From assembly GCA_029378245.1 (NCBI GenBank), contig JARKIF010000232.1, positions 1 to 46,540 of the forward strand: 46,540 nt of DNA, written 5' to 3'. Positions 21,967-31,406 of the stretch are shown here, piece after piece. The stretch comes from Roridomyces roridus (lineage: Eukaryota; Basidiomycota; Agaricomycetes; Agaricales; Mycenaceae). The first letter of the stretch is position 1; each line of letters opens with the position of its first letter. The notes below the pieces were generated by a model. That model worked only from the letters and a program-made list of their open reading frames with translations. It made no database searches and was not told the DNA's origin. A program made the position numbers and the translations under genes.

Positions 21967-23041
21967 TCACTGGGCGTTACCAACTGTTAATTTCTGGCTG
22001 CCAGCCCACGTCTCCCCAGGCGCGATTTTCACAAAGCCGCGTACATGCCCAGGCTCGCAGCAGACAAAGTCACGCCTGAAACGCGTCAAGGATCGTCGTA
22101 TCGGTGTCGAATGCACATACCATTGTTCGCCTTTCATGTCTCCCAACTCAGCATACGGGTTCCACACCACAATATCTTTCAGATTGGCACTGTCGACAGA
22201 AATGCTCCCGCCGGGCCATGTCACCTTGCCATGCCAACCGTCCTGCGGCCCCTGGGCCCCCTCCTTAACCTTGGCTGCATTCTCGTACACAGAGTCGGTG
22301 AATTTCTTGACCTGGACTTCATCCTGATCGTGGATTCTTGGTGTGGGTTGCTTGTCCTCCGTCAACACCGTCTTGTCGAAGTAGGTCAAGTAGCCCAACG
22401 GAGAAACGCGTATTTGGTCCACGGGCGCTCTTATGTAGTTGTGAAAGAGGCCCTGGAATTCGAAAGACTCGGACGCCGACGTGTTTCTCACTTGGAGTTC
22501 CGTCGAGAGATCGAACTCTCCCAAGGTCACTACAAGGCTAAGATGGAATGGGGGTGGGGTCGAGGGTTTGTACAAGGACTGGATCAGCTCGGTGGGTTCC
22601 AAAGCTGCAGGATTGTTGTCAACAAGGCCCCAGGGAGTCGGCTAGATGCATACTGAGGGTGACGGAGACATCGCCGTCCTTGACCGGGGCATAGGACCAG
22701 ACTGAGCTACGAGCGAAACCATGCTGGGGTAGCTGCGGTTGGCTCGCCGCTCCGAACCTTGCCGAGGAATGTGAAAACCTGGTTGTCGAGCCGCCAACTC
22801 GAGACCCACCAAGGAAACACGATGGGAATGCCACCGCGGACCGGCTTGGAGCCATCCCTTATAGCATCTTTGGATACAAAGAGACGTTCTTGCCCTGCAG
22901 TCTTCCAAGAGACCACGGTCGCTCCGTATGGGAGAATCTTGGCGAAGGACGATTGGAGATATCGAGTGGTGTAAACTCAGTGCAACTCACGTCGACAGTC
23001 GATCCACTGGGATGGTGGAGAACGATGAGCTCGGAGGACAT
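21967..23041 (-). CDS. Glucose-6-phosphate 1-epimerase (YMR099C-type, aldose-1-epimerase fold)
   Basis: This enzyme interconverts alpha and beta glucose 6-phosphate. The start at 23041 gives MSSELIVLHHPSGSTVD, then an intron. The next exon begins ILPYGATVVSWKTAGQERLF and runs into VSKDAIRDGSKPVRGGIPIV with FPWFG, which carries the DGxKPVRGGIP phosphate-site signature of the family. After two further introns come LPQHGFARSSVWSY (the conserved HGFAR with catalytic His), TELQVRNTS and the C-terminal DIVVWNPYAE (nucleophile Glu/Asp region). It closes with FVCCEPGHV and a stop at 21967-21969. Length is about 300 residues, as expected. It is head-to-head with the PP2A gene, 149 bp between start codons. 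Confidence 0.92.
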
Positions 23042-23190
23042 GATGTAGTCAGGCTGTAGTATCGAGTGGAAGTAAGAAGAGCGTCTCTCCCTGATGGGGG
23101 TGTAACTCACGTGTATCACTGGCTGGCGAAACTTGGACACAACCCTCACCAACAACTGCATTCATTCTCTTCGAATAAAGTCTCTCGATT

Positions 23191-25315
23191 ATGGACACGG
23201 GTGAAGATGTGAGAGGCCCCGTCTTGGACAAAACTCGAGTTTGCTCATATACAGCAGATTGCGCCGATTGCCATTCTTATGGACGAGCTGCGATCTGAGG
23301 ACGTGCAGCTCCGTCTCAATGCGATCCACAGTGTTCCCACCATCGCGCTGGCACTAGGGCCCGATCGTGCACGCGAGGAACTCGTACCTTTCTTGCAAGA
23401 CTCGGTCGATGACGAAGACGAGGTCTTGCTTGCCTTGGCAGAAGAACTCGGAAGAAATTTTGAAGAGTACATTGGCGGAAAGGAGTATGCGCATGTCCTG
23501 CTCGGTCCTTTGGAGAATCTTTCCGCGGTGGAGGAGACCCTCGTGCGGGATAAGGTTCATATTCATCAGTCTACCGATTGGCGCTCCTCGTGCTGATTCC
23601 AGCTCAGGCCGCAGAATCCATCACCAAAGTTGCTGCCGTTCTTTCGCAGGCTCAATTAGAAGAATACTACATCCCTCTCTTGAAACGTCTGTCGCAAGGA
23701 GAATGGTTCACGTCACGGACATCTTCTGCTGCATTGTACGCTGCCGTCTATGCCAATGTCTCTCCGGCTATTCAGGACGACCTGCGCAAGGGCTTTGCTG
23801 CCCTCGGATCTGACGATACACCCATGGTGCGCAGAGCAGCAGCCAAATGGCTAGGGGTATGTGCGCTTCGCTTATTGAACCTTCCGCTCATCATATGCTC
23901 TGTTTAGCCTCTCTTGACCCATTTCGCACCTCAACATGTCGTTTCCGACGGCTTACCGATATACCGCCGCCTTCAGTCGGACGACCAAGACTCCGTTCGG
24001 TTGCTGACCGTCGAAGACTTGATCGCAATTGCCCAAAGGATGTCCCCAGCGGAAGTGAAAGAGCAGCTGTTAAAACAAATTCGTCATAGCATAGGCGATA
24101 AAAGCTGGCGTGTAAGATATATGGCGGCCAACCATTTCAACGAGGTACGACCAACTTTCAAGTGGCAAAGAATAGCGCGCTCACAACACTCTTCCAGCTG
24201 GCAGATGCTGTTGGTGCCGAACTTGTGCGGGAAGAGCTAACTGGGCAATACGTGCAGCTGCTGAAGGACAACGAGGCTGAGGTCAGAACTGCTGCCGCCG
24301 GCCAGATTCCTGGTACATCTTTTCTTTTCTTATGTTTTCCCGTCTGAACCGCTGCCAGGATTTTCCAAGCTTTTGGATAAGGACGTCATTCTGGCCCGCA
24401 TTGTCCCCTGCGTTCGAGACTTGTCTCAGGACACGTCTCAACACGTCCGTGCCGCGCTTGCCAATCAAATCAGTGGTCTCGCCCCGCTCCTCGGAAAAGA
24501 CTCGACCATCGAACACCTCCTGCCCTTGTTCCTTCATCTGCTCAAAGACGATTTCCCGGAAGTGCGGCTCAACATTATCAGCAAGCTGGAAACGGTCAAC
24601 AATGGTCAGTCCATGTTTCTTTCGTTCAACTAGCACACTCAGTATATTTTCAGTTATCGGCATAGAACTGCTGTCGGAGACTCTCCTCCCTGCCATCGTC
24701 GAACTTGCTGAAGACAAATCGTGGCGTGTCCGTCAAGCCATCATCGAATATATACCCTTGCTCGCCAACCAGCTTGGTAAACCCTTTTTCGATGAGCAGC
24801 TCGGAAATCTATGCATGTCGTGGCTTGGCGACACCGTGTTCAGCATCCGGGAGGCTGCCACGGTGAACCTCAAAAGGCTGACCGAAGTGTTTGGCGTCGA
24901 GTGGGCCAAAGTCCAGATCGTTCCCAAAGTCATGGGTATGGGCCAGCATCCCAACTACCTGTTCAGAATGACCACTGTTCAGGCCATCACGGTCCGTCGC
25001 TTTTAATGAGTCTGTTTCATTACCCATTCATTCAATCTGCCACAGACCATTGTTCCATCCTTGGACTTGGACATTGTTCGCAGCGAGATCATCGATCCGT
25101 TGCTCCAGCTTGCTTCTGACCCCATCCCGAACATCAGATTCAACGTGTCCAAGTCTCTCGAAGTCCTTGCTATCGCGTATGGAGGCACACCGGCTGGAGT
25201 CGAATTCGTGCAAACAAGGATCGTTCCTCCTCTTGAGCAGCAGAAAAACGACCCAGACGCGGATGTTCGGTATTTTGCAGCGCGGGCGCTTCAGAAGGCG
25301 TTAGCTGTTTCGTAA
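23191..25315 (+). CDS. TPD3: PP2A scaffold subunit A (PR65/TPD3), HEAT repeats
   Basis: This is the scaffold of protein phosphatase 2A, binding the catalytic and variable B subunits. A tiny first exon (MDTGED, 23191-23208) joins [20 protein letters not shown], the usual PR65 N-terminus. HEAT repeats follow along the whole length: [106 protein letters not shown] and [14 protein letters not shown]. Introns of about 45-60 nt separate nearly every pair of repeats. It stops at 25313-25315 after [11 protein letters not shown]. Its length of roughly 585 residues equals that of PR65 in other eukaryotes, with fifteen repeats expected. Confidence 0.97.
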
Positions 25316-25500
25316 AGGTGAGACAGTGATACCTTTTTGTTGGAGTAATTTTAGCCTTACAACGGAACAAGGATACAACTCGGAGAGTACAACCTGTTAA
25401 TGAATATTATTTGCCTGTATTTTGGACTGTTTCACTTCATTTGCAATTCAGAGCTCCCCCACAACCAAACATCGAGATTCGAGTGGAGGCAAGTGGAGGC
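25316..25500. other. 3' flank of TPD3
   Basis: The region is AT-rich and holds no gene that I can support. A short tandem duplication (AGTGGAGGC twice, 25481-25499) directly precedes the transposon target site. Confidence 0.35.
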
Positions 25501-25571
25501 GTCGCTGGTAGGGCTGTGTTAGAATACTTTTTGGGGGTGTTATATTACAGGTAGTAGGTTCGGGCCTCTGG

Positions 25572-26339
25572 GTATATAACGGATAATTCTATCCAGAAAC
25601 CCGGGGTCCAGTGTGAAACCCCCAGTTATAAATAGATGTCTACATGGAAACCCAGGTTACGAGTTTCGGCAACAATGCGGCATAATTTGATGCGAACATC
25701 CCGCCGACAGATTGTCGATCATGTCCGCTTACACATGTACAGACGACTTTCCCTCGCGCCTTCACTCTCACCCCCGTCGTCGACCGACTCTCCATATCAC
25801 ATTGGACACGCTGCCGCCTCACTCTCACCCCCTGTCTGACGCGTCACTGCCAGGTCCTGCGCGTTATGCCCGCTCCAAAGCATCCAGTGCACCCAATCAC
25901 TCGCACACACGGTCAGCATCGTCGCGACCATTGCCAATGCTTGCCAAGGGTTTCCGGCTTCCCGGCGTGACCATCCCTCCATCTACCCCCCACGCTCGCG
26001 TGCCACCGCTGTCCGCGACACCCGCCCTTCCCGTTCTTGCACTTCCCGCCCTCCCTCCTGCTCGCCGCCGCTCATTAATATTTACAACACCTGTAGTTTG
26101 CCTTGAATGATATTTTTCTTCCTCATTTTTGATTCCCGACCGTACCCCGACGTTCCCGACGCGCGAGTGCCAATGCCTGGTATCAACGGCTGACACACTC
26201 CTCGGATTCCCTGCCGAGACTGGTCGCATCAATGATGATCAAAAATCATTCAAATTGAGAAACCCCCCCTTGAAATATTTTACTCATATGGGTTTCCATA
26301 TAAGAGGGGGGTTTCTGGATAGAATTATCCGTATATAAC
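25572..26339. mobile_element. Mutator-like MITE, copy 1 (9-bp TSD)
   Basis: A 750-bp element (25581-26330) has at least 22 bp of perfect terminal inverted repeat starting GGATAATTCTATCCAGAAAC. It is flanked by a perfect 9-bp duplication GTATATAAC (25572-25580, 26331-26339). The 9-bp duplication is the hallmark of the Mutator superfamily. Inside are long C/T-rich stretches without a believable gene. It shares many blocks with copy 2, for example AGTTATAAATAGAT, GAGTTTCGGCAACA, TCGCGCCTTCACTCTC and GGGTTTCCATATAAGAG. Confidence 0.9.
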
Positions 26340-27111
26340 AGAGGGATAATTCTATTGAGAAACCCCGGTTGCAGGCAGAAACCCCAGTTATAAATAGATA
26401 TCTACGTGGAAACCCAGGTTGCGAGTTTCGGCAACAGTGCGGCAGATTTGATGCCAACAGAAGCCCGCCGACAGATGCCGATTGATCGGGTCTGCCACCA
26501 TTCACTATACTGACTCTTTTCCTCGCGCCTTCACTCTCGCCCGTCGTCCACCAACTCCATATCAGACACGCTACCCTCACCCCCCGTCTGACGCGTCACC
26601 GCCAGGTCTGCCCTTTGTCCCGCTCATCACCAGTCCGGGTGGTTCGCATCGTCGCGAGCGTTGCCAACGGTGTGGTTTCCCGACTTGACCATCCCCTCCA
26701 TCCACCTCACGCTCGCGCGCCATGACCTCACCGTTGCCCGCAACACCCGCCCTTCTCTTTATTGAAACTCCCCAGGTTGTCAATGCCGCCGCTCATCACT
26801 ATTAACAACACCTGTATTTTACCTTGAATACCACTTTTTTCTTCTTCATTTCATTCGCAACGACCGACGCCTCCCGACGCGCGAGTCAAGCCGTCAAGGA
26901 AGCTGCAACACGGTCACACGGCAGCGGCGGGTTGGCGGCAGGTCATATTTGGAGTTTTGCTGAGACATGCCGCTGGCAGCATCAATGATTAATCAAAACT
27001 GATCCAAATCAAGAAACCCCCGCTGAAATATTTTATTGACATGGGGTTTCCATATAAGAGGGGGTTTCTGGCTGCAACCGGGGTTTCTGAATAGAATTAT
27101 CCATAACAGAG
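26335..27111. mobile_element. Mutator-like MITE, copy 2 (9-bp TSD)
   Basis: A 759-bp sister element (26344-27102) in the same orientation as copy 1 is flanked by a perfect 9-bp duplication ATAACAGAG (26335-26343, 27103-27111). Its terminal inverted repeats extend about 33 bp with few mismatches: GGATAATTCTATTGAGAAAC at the left and GGATAATTCTATTCAGAAAC at the right, both continuing CCCGGTTGCAG. It has no coding capacity. Its left duplication overlaps the right duplication of copy 1 by five bases. Confidence 0.9.
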
Positions 27112-27228
27112 GGCTGTTATAAGTGTTAAATAACCGCGCGCAGCGCGGGAAAATTTTGTTATTTAACATGTTAAATAACGGTTAAATAGCTGTTATTTAA
27201 CGGTTAAAATTACTACACTGGTGAATAA

Positions 27229-27519
27229 CTACTTGAAGCAGTCCTCGATGTCATAGTCGCCCGGTCTGCCTACAGGCACAGTGGGCTGCGCAGGAGCCGA
27301 GGGTTTAGTCGACGTGACCTTTTGTGATGGCCCGAGAAGTTCGGTCAGCGCTGCGCTGTCCAGTTTGATGAAGTCGGCGATTTCGAATCTGACGGATGAG
27401 CGTGAAACGAGGGCAGGAGCATCCCGATCTTGACGATCAACCTCGTCGAGGTCATACGGGTCCGGATGCTCGAACCACAAGGTTTCGAGGTCGTCCGGAT
27501 GCTCTGACGTAGAAGCCAT
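27229..27519 (-). CDS. 96-residue ORF of unknown function inside the hAT-like element
   Basis: A complete frame starts MASTSEHPDDLETLWFEHPD and ends GDYDIEDCFK. It is acidic in its first half and Ser/Pro-rich in its second (KVTSTKPSAPAQPTVPVG). I recognise no domain. It reads inward from the right end of the element, starting 278 bp from that end. It could be a leftover part of a transposase gene, a captured host exon, or an element-specific accessory protein. The motif ALTELLGPSQ suggests a short helix. A composition of the kind found in real proteins and a proper ATG make pure chance less likely, though possible. Confidence 0.4.
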   Translation of the reverse strand: MASTSEHPDDLETLWFEHPDPYDLDEVDRQDRDAPALVSRSSVRFEIADFIKLDSAALTELLGPSQKVTSTKPSAPAQPTVPVGRPGDYDIEDCFK

Positions 27520-27805
27520 AGACGTGGCAGGCTAAAAAAGAATGTCACACGAGTCACGGCATCACGCGCACTGAATCACGCGCATGTGTTTCCCGGTCCG
27601 GCATCGCAAGGTTCAAGGTCCGCTGGACGCGTTCAAATTGTGAGCAGGAGAGGGCCATCTAACTGCGTAATTTTCGAGTTTATAACACATTTTTAACAGG
27701 CCTCTGAGAAGGCTCGATGTTAAATACTTATTTAACCGTTAAATCACGTGTTAAGAAATGATCTGTTATTTAACATTTGGTTCTTAACACAGCCCTAGTC
27801 GCTGG

Positions 27806-28208
27806 TGATGTTTCCGCCTTTGTTTCACCTGTCTCCGTTTTTCACATTGATCGGTGTCAACGCGCCGAGTATCACACATCGAATCTTTTCGCACGCGCGT
27901 CTCTGTTCGGCGTTCGTCCTGCAAAGCCAGAGGTTCAGGCCGGCGCTACCTTGGGCTCAGGCACTGGAAATGCGACAGCCGAAGGCACATATCGCCAGAC
28001 GGATAAACATTCAATCCATCGTCTCTTTTCACTTCTTCTTACATGTGGTATCCTTGATGGCTTGACAGAACCGGTGCCGACAACAAATTCTCATGATGGT
28101 CGTTTTCTTTATAAGGTTCGGGTTCTTGTTCTTGTCCTGCTTAGTTTCTCCCCTCGTGTCCCGACGGTGTCCGCCTAATTCCCAGTCACTCTTTTGAATC
28201 CTCTCGAA
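27806..28208. promoter_or_regulatory. Promoter region of the PriA-like gene
   Basis: This 403-bp stretch holds no convincing gene. A TATA-like TTTATAAGG lies at 28108-28116, 93 bp before the ATG, followed by a pyrimidine-rich leader. The hAT-like element ends at its left border. Confidence 0.45.
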
Positions 28209-29179
28209 ATGACTTTCACCACCCGTATCGGAGCTGCCCTCGTTGTTCTCGCCGCTACTTTGCCGTTCACCCTCGCGACCGGTGCCAGCAGCTGCAAGAG
28301 CACTGAGTTCTGGTCAGTCTATTTCATGATATTCTTGGGTTCAGTCCTTGACTTTTTCTCCCCATACAGGTACGCATCCAAAAGCTGCTGCCTGCCTCAC
28401 GGTGGCCCGCCCTCCACGCCCTCTCCCCCCAAGGGCCAAGACTGCCCTCCTTCCAGCTACTACTGGAACACGAACCAAGGCTGCTGCACGCCCAAGCACC
28501 CCGTTGCCCCCAGCAACCCTCCCCCACAATGCTCTCAAGGCTGGGACTGGTACTCTGGCCTTAGCATGTGCCTGCCCGGTACGCCCACCGCCCCCTCTCC
28601 TCCTCCGTCCAAGCCCTCGGGCAGCTATGGAGGTGGTTCCGGCTCTGGCTCGAGCTCTGGCTACGGAGGAAACTCTGGCTCGAGCTCTGGTTACGGAGGC
28701 AACTCTGGCTCCAGCTCTGGATACGGAGGAAACTCTGGCTCCAGCTCTGGATACGGAGGAAACTCTGGCTCCAGCTCTGGCTACGGAGGAAACTCTGGCT
28801 CCAGCTCGGGCTCTGGCCACGGAGGCAGCTCTGGCTATGGAGCCAGTTCGTGGAAGCGCCACGCTCGTAACGCTCGCTCTGCTCCTCTCTGCCCTACCGG
28901 CTTTGACGCCTGCCCGATCTCTGGGCTGGCTGCCAGCGACTTTGAATGCGTCGACACTGCGGTCGAGCTCGAGTCGTGCGGTGGGTGTGCATCCTTGGGC
29001 CAGGGACAGGACTGCACGGCTATCCACGGTGCTTGGAATGTCGGATGTGAGCAGGGACGTTGCGCTGGTATGTCCCGTTTCATTCCTCCTGGAACATTTA
29101 GCTGACGAAGAGGCCAGTTTACACTTGCACCGCCGGTTTCAAGCGCTCGAGCGATGGCCAGAGCTGCATTGCCCTTTGA
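28209..29179 (+). CDS. PriA-like secreted cysteine-rich protein with Gly/Ser decapeptide repeats
   Basis: The 287-residue product starts with a signal peptide (MTFTTRIGAALVVLAATLPF, cleavage probably after LATGA). A Cys/Pro-rich region follows (SCCLPHGGPP, GCCTPKHPV). Then come five copies of the decapeptide GSSSGYGGNS and a basic segment SSWKRHARNARS with a Kex2-type KR site. The C-terminal domain has CPTGFDACPI, DFECVDTAVELESCGGC, GQDCTAIHGAWNVGCEQGRC and VYTCTAGF...SCIAL. That is the cysteine pattern of PriA-type proteins first known from mushroom fruiting-body genes. Introns at 28313-28369 and 29068-29117 keep frame. It is probably an extracellular or cell-wall protein. Its molecular role is unknown. 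Confidence 0.82.
28647..28796 (+). repeat. Five tandem 30-bp units in the PriA-like gene
   Basis: Five units of 30 bp (consensus GGCTCCAGCTCTGG then ATACGGAGGAAACTCT) encode GSSSGYGGNS. They differ at a few third positions, and a partial sixth copy follows. The repeat opens all frames on both strands and produces long false reading frames. Confidence 0.9.
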
Positions 29180-29550
29180 AGACACGATTATCTAGACACT
29201 ACTCTCTCCTCGTCATAGCCTGACATACCACTCTTTTTCACACTCTCGCTGCTTGGGATTATCTATCCTACGGACTAGGACGTTACATAGTTACTTCATT
29301 GACGGATTCTGTGATGTCTTTGCTTTATTCTTCACCTATAGATTGTGCTAGGACTGTTGTTAATTATTTTTGGCGAATTTTGCGAAAACGATCACGTGTA
29401 TGATGCGTGGGAAATGCGACGTATAAATAAGAGGGCGATCCAAACAACAGACGACAAGCGTTCTCTCTCTTGAACCACCACCTTCCTAGCCTCAGCGCAG
29501 TGTCACAACCTCTTCTCCTTGCCCGCCCAATCCAGTTTTGCCCATACACC
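29180..29550. promoter_or_regulatory. Promoter of the second secreted-protein gene
   Basis: This 371-bp spacer holds a clear TATA box TATAAATAA at 29422-29430. A palindromic CACGTG lies at 29393-29398, about 25 bp further upstream. Transcription probably starts near 29455, giving a leader of roughly 95 bases. The first part is the 3' region of the PriA-like gene. Confidence 0.6.
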
Positions 29551-30395
29551 ATGCCTTCTATCGCTCGCTCCATTCTTCTCGCCGTATACGCGTCTTTCTT
29601 CCTCGCCCTCACCGGTTTCTCGCCGGCAACGAGCAGCGCCCTCGCGTCGCCCCTTCCAAACCATCCTTCTACCCTCGACACGAACTCGCCCAGATCCCTT
29701 CTCGCCGTTCGCATCGTGACCAAGCACACCGACACCGAGCTCATCGCGCGTATCCCTACCGCCATCTCGCCAGTGGTCGCGTCACCCGCCACGTCTCTCC
29801 ATCCACGCCAGTCGTTTGAAAGTATCTCTGGCCCCGCTGCCAAGACCAGAAAGGCTGCCGACCACATGAGTAAGAGCGTCGTCCTGTTCCATCGTCTGAT
29901 ACTCATCGTTCGCAGGTGCCCTCGCCCAGCGTTCCCGCACCGAAAACGATGAAGCGTTCCAGCAGGCGTGTGCTGACGGCTTGACCGAATATTACGGCAG
30001 CTTCCAGGCGTTCCAGAAAGGTTTCAACGAGCTCGTGACCACGGACAAAGGCCTCTCCAACTTGAACAAGGGCGACCAGCTGGAGGAGTTGATCAAGACT
30101 GTCGTCAACGCCAACAAGGACGCGCTCACTGCTGTCACTGTCATCGTGGACAACGTGCCAATCGTTGGGCCTATCCTGGCACCCAGTGCGTGTTTCTTTG
30201 CTCGCTCATCTACGCGATATTGACTGTTCTGTAGTCGTCGCCGAACTCAAGTGCCTCGTCGACCTGATCCTCGACGCCATGGAGAACATCCTCGACGCGA
30301 CGTTCAATGTCCTGGTTGTGATCCTCCACCAGTTGCTCGACCCATTCGGCCTCGGTGGACTGGTTGTCCTTTTACAGGGCCTCGCACTGTTGTAG
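29551..30395 (+). CDS. Putative secreted protein, unknown family
   Basis: I do not recognise the family. The 249-residue product starts MPSIARSILLAVYASFFLAL, a strong signal peptide. A Pro/Ser/Thr-rich stretch ends in HPRQSFESI, a possible Kex2-like processing site. A helical charged region follows (AFQQACADGLTEYYGSFQAF), then KGLSNLNKGDQLEELIKTVV and a hydrophobic amphipathic tail (ELKCLVDLILDAMENILDAT and LVVILHQLLDPFGLGG). Introns at 29870-29915 and 30186-30234 keep frame. The hydrophobic C-terminal repeats could associate with membranes or form helical bundles. It probably belongs to a basidiomycete-restricted group. A strong TATA box suggests regulated expression. Confidence 0.7.
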
Positions 30396-30514
30396 ATTGC
30401 CTTTGGACTGTACCATACCTCTTGCATGTAGCACATACTATACCACCGCACACTGTATCAACTATTCACGAATACTATTGTAACCTGGAATAACATTTAA
30501 AAGTCCGACGACGC

Positions 30515-31274
30515 CTACTCCTCTTCCAGCCACCGAGCTGCCATAGGGCCGATGTACGGCAGCTGAAACCGTGCTAGACCGTTCTGCGCAGCGTCGAGAT
30601 ATGCTCGCGTTCTAAGCGGATTTAGTGGAAGGCGAAGGAGCAGCAAGATTACTGACGCCATGTATACTTGTGCCCCGATTAGCAGCAGCGTGAATATTGT
30701 GCGCATCCAGCCCGGAAAGTGGAGCAAAGATGCAAATATTCGGATGAGAACGAGCGGAGTCGTCAATAGAGCAGATTGGTAGGCTGGACAGCAGGTCAAG
30801 GTCTGAGCAGTCATAGGACAATTGGGCGCACCATGGAAGCGGACATAGTCGTTCTGCGTCTCGATGATGAGGAGTGCAAGTGCTGCAGAACATCAGAGGG
30901 CGTTCTTGAAGGGTCCGGTAGCATACCCGAGATTGGACCAAGAACATAAGCGAATGCCGCCAAGAAATCGACGCGCAGTCCGTGTCGCGTTTCCCACTGG
31001 TTCTGCTGAGACTCTGCTTCTTCTATTGCTGCCAGACCGCCTGAAGCAGAGGCATTAAAGGTGGGTATTCCGCCAGATTGGTATGATGTCTCGTTGGACG
31101 AGCTGTGAGCCGGGAACCATGGTCTTGCTGGTGCCTTGGATGATGAGCTTGCAGCAGTGGGGTCGTCCGGGGGAGGGGTCTGGCTGATACTCAGAGTTGT
31201 ATTTTATAGACGAGATTGTACAGACATACATATGCGGCAAATGAAGCAAAGTGGGAGGATGAGGAGGAGGACAT
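30515..31274 (-). CDS. DUF4870/UPF0132-like small membrane protein
   Basis: The spliced product is about 190 residues and begins [15 protein letters not shown]. The first intron is read as GTATGT...CAGCCAG, which gives [20 protein letters not shown]. After a disordered N-terminus comes the conserved core [20 protein letters not shown] then [20 protein letters not shown]. It is followed by two or three more hydrophobic helices ([20 protein letters not shown]) and a C-terminus [15 protein letters not shown]. The pattern AYxLGPxS...ExxNDYVRFHAxQS is that of the DUF4870-type family found in bacteria and fungi. Its role is unknown. It starts 132 bp from the divergent RPS24 gene. Confidence 0.75.
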
Positions 31275-31406
31275 GGTGTAATGCCGAGCTCGGCTTGGCT
31301 GTGATGACCGCGTGGGAGCATCAGAGTAAGCAGCGATACAGTTTTGCTTTCCAGTCTCCTCCCATTTCTTTTCTGCGCGCCGGGCCAGACAACGTAGTCC
31401 TTCAAG

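Larger units (their letters stand above)
25501..27805. mobile_element. hAT-like DNA transposon carrying two nested MITEs
   Basis: The element spans 25509-27797 and is flanked by a perfect 8-bp duplication GTCGCTGG (25501-25508, 27798-27805). Its ends are inverted repeats, TAGGGCTGTGTTA at the left and the same 13 bases as reverse complement at the right. An 8-bp target duplication and a TAGGG-type end fit the hAT superfamily. Near both ends of the unfilled element lie repeated AT-rich motifs around GTTATTTAAC/GTTAAATAAC (27129-27215 and 27720-27785), plausible transposase sites. A GC-rich hairpin lies at 27134-27148. Without the two nested insertions the element would be about 762 bp. It contains a 96-codon frame (27229-27519) but no recognisable hAT transposase, so it is non-autonomous. 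Confidence 0.86.

Noticed and set aside
22045..22656. 203-codon frame antisense to the epimerase
   Set aside because: The opposite strand encodes a clear glucose-6-phosphate 1-epimerase.
25712..26110. 132-codon frame in MITE copy 1
   Set aside because: It is low-complexity Pro/Ser/His sequence, and the frame is not kept in the sister copy.
27113..27800. A separate transposon beginning GGGCTGTTATAAG at 27112
   Set aside because: Its left end has no matching duplication. The full hAT-like element with GTCGCTGG on both sides explains both ends better.
28341..29027. Long open frame antisense to the PriA-like gene (228 codons)
   Set aside because: It exists because the 30-bp repeats and GC-rich codons lack stops on all frames. 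The product is low-complexity Arg/Val/Ala sequence, and the sense gene has a signal peptide and conserved cysteines.
28348..29223. Long + strand frame overlapping the PriA-like gene (291 codons)
   Set aside because: It is an Ala/Leu/Thr-rich shadow of the repeats without domain or start context.
30612..30947. 111-codon - strand frame [13 protein letters not shown]
   Set aside because: It is an out-of-frame reading through introns of the DUF4870-like gene.
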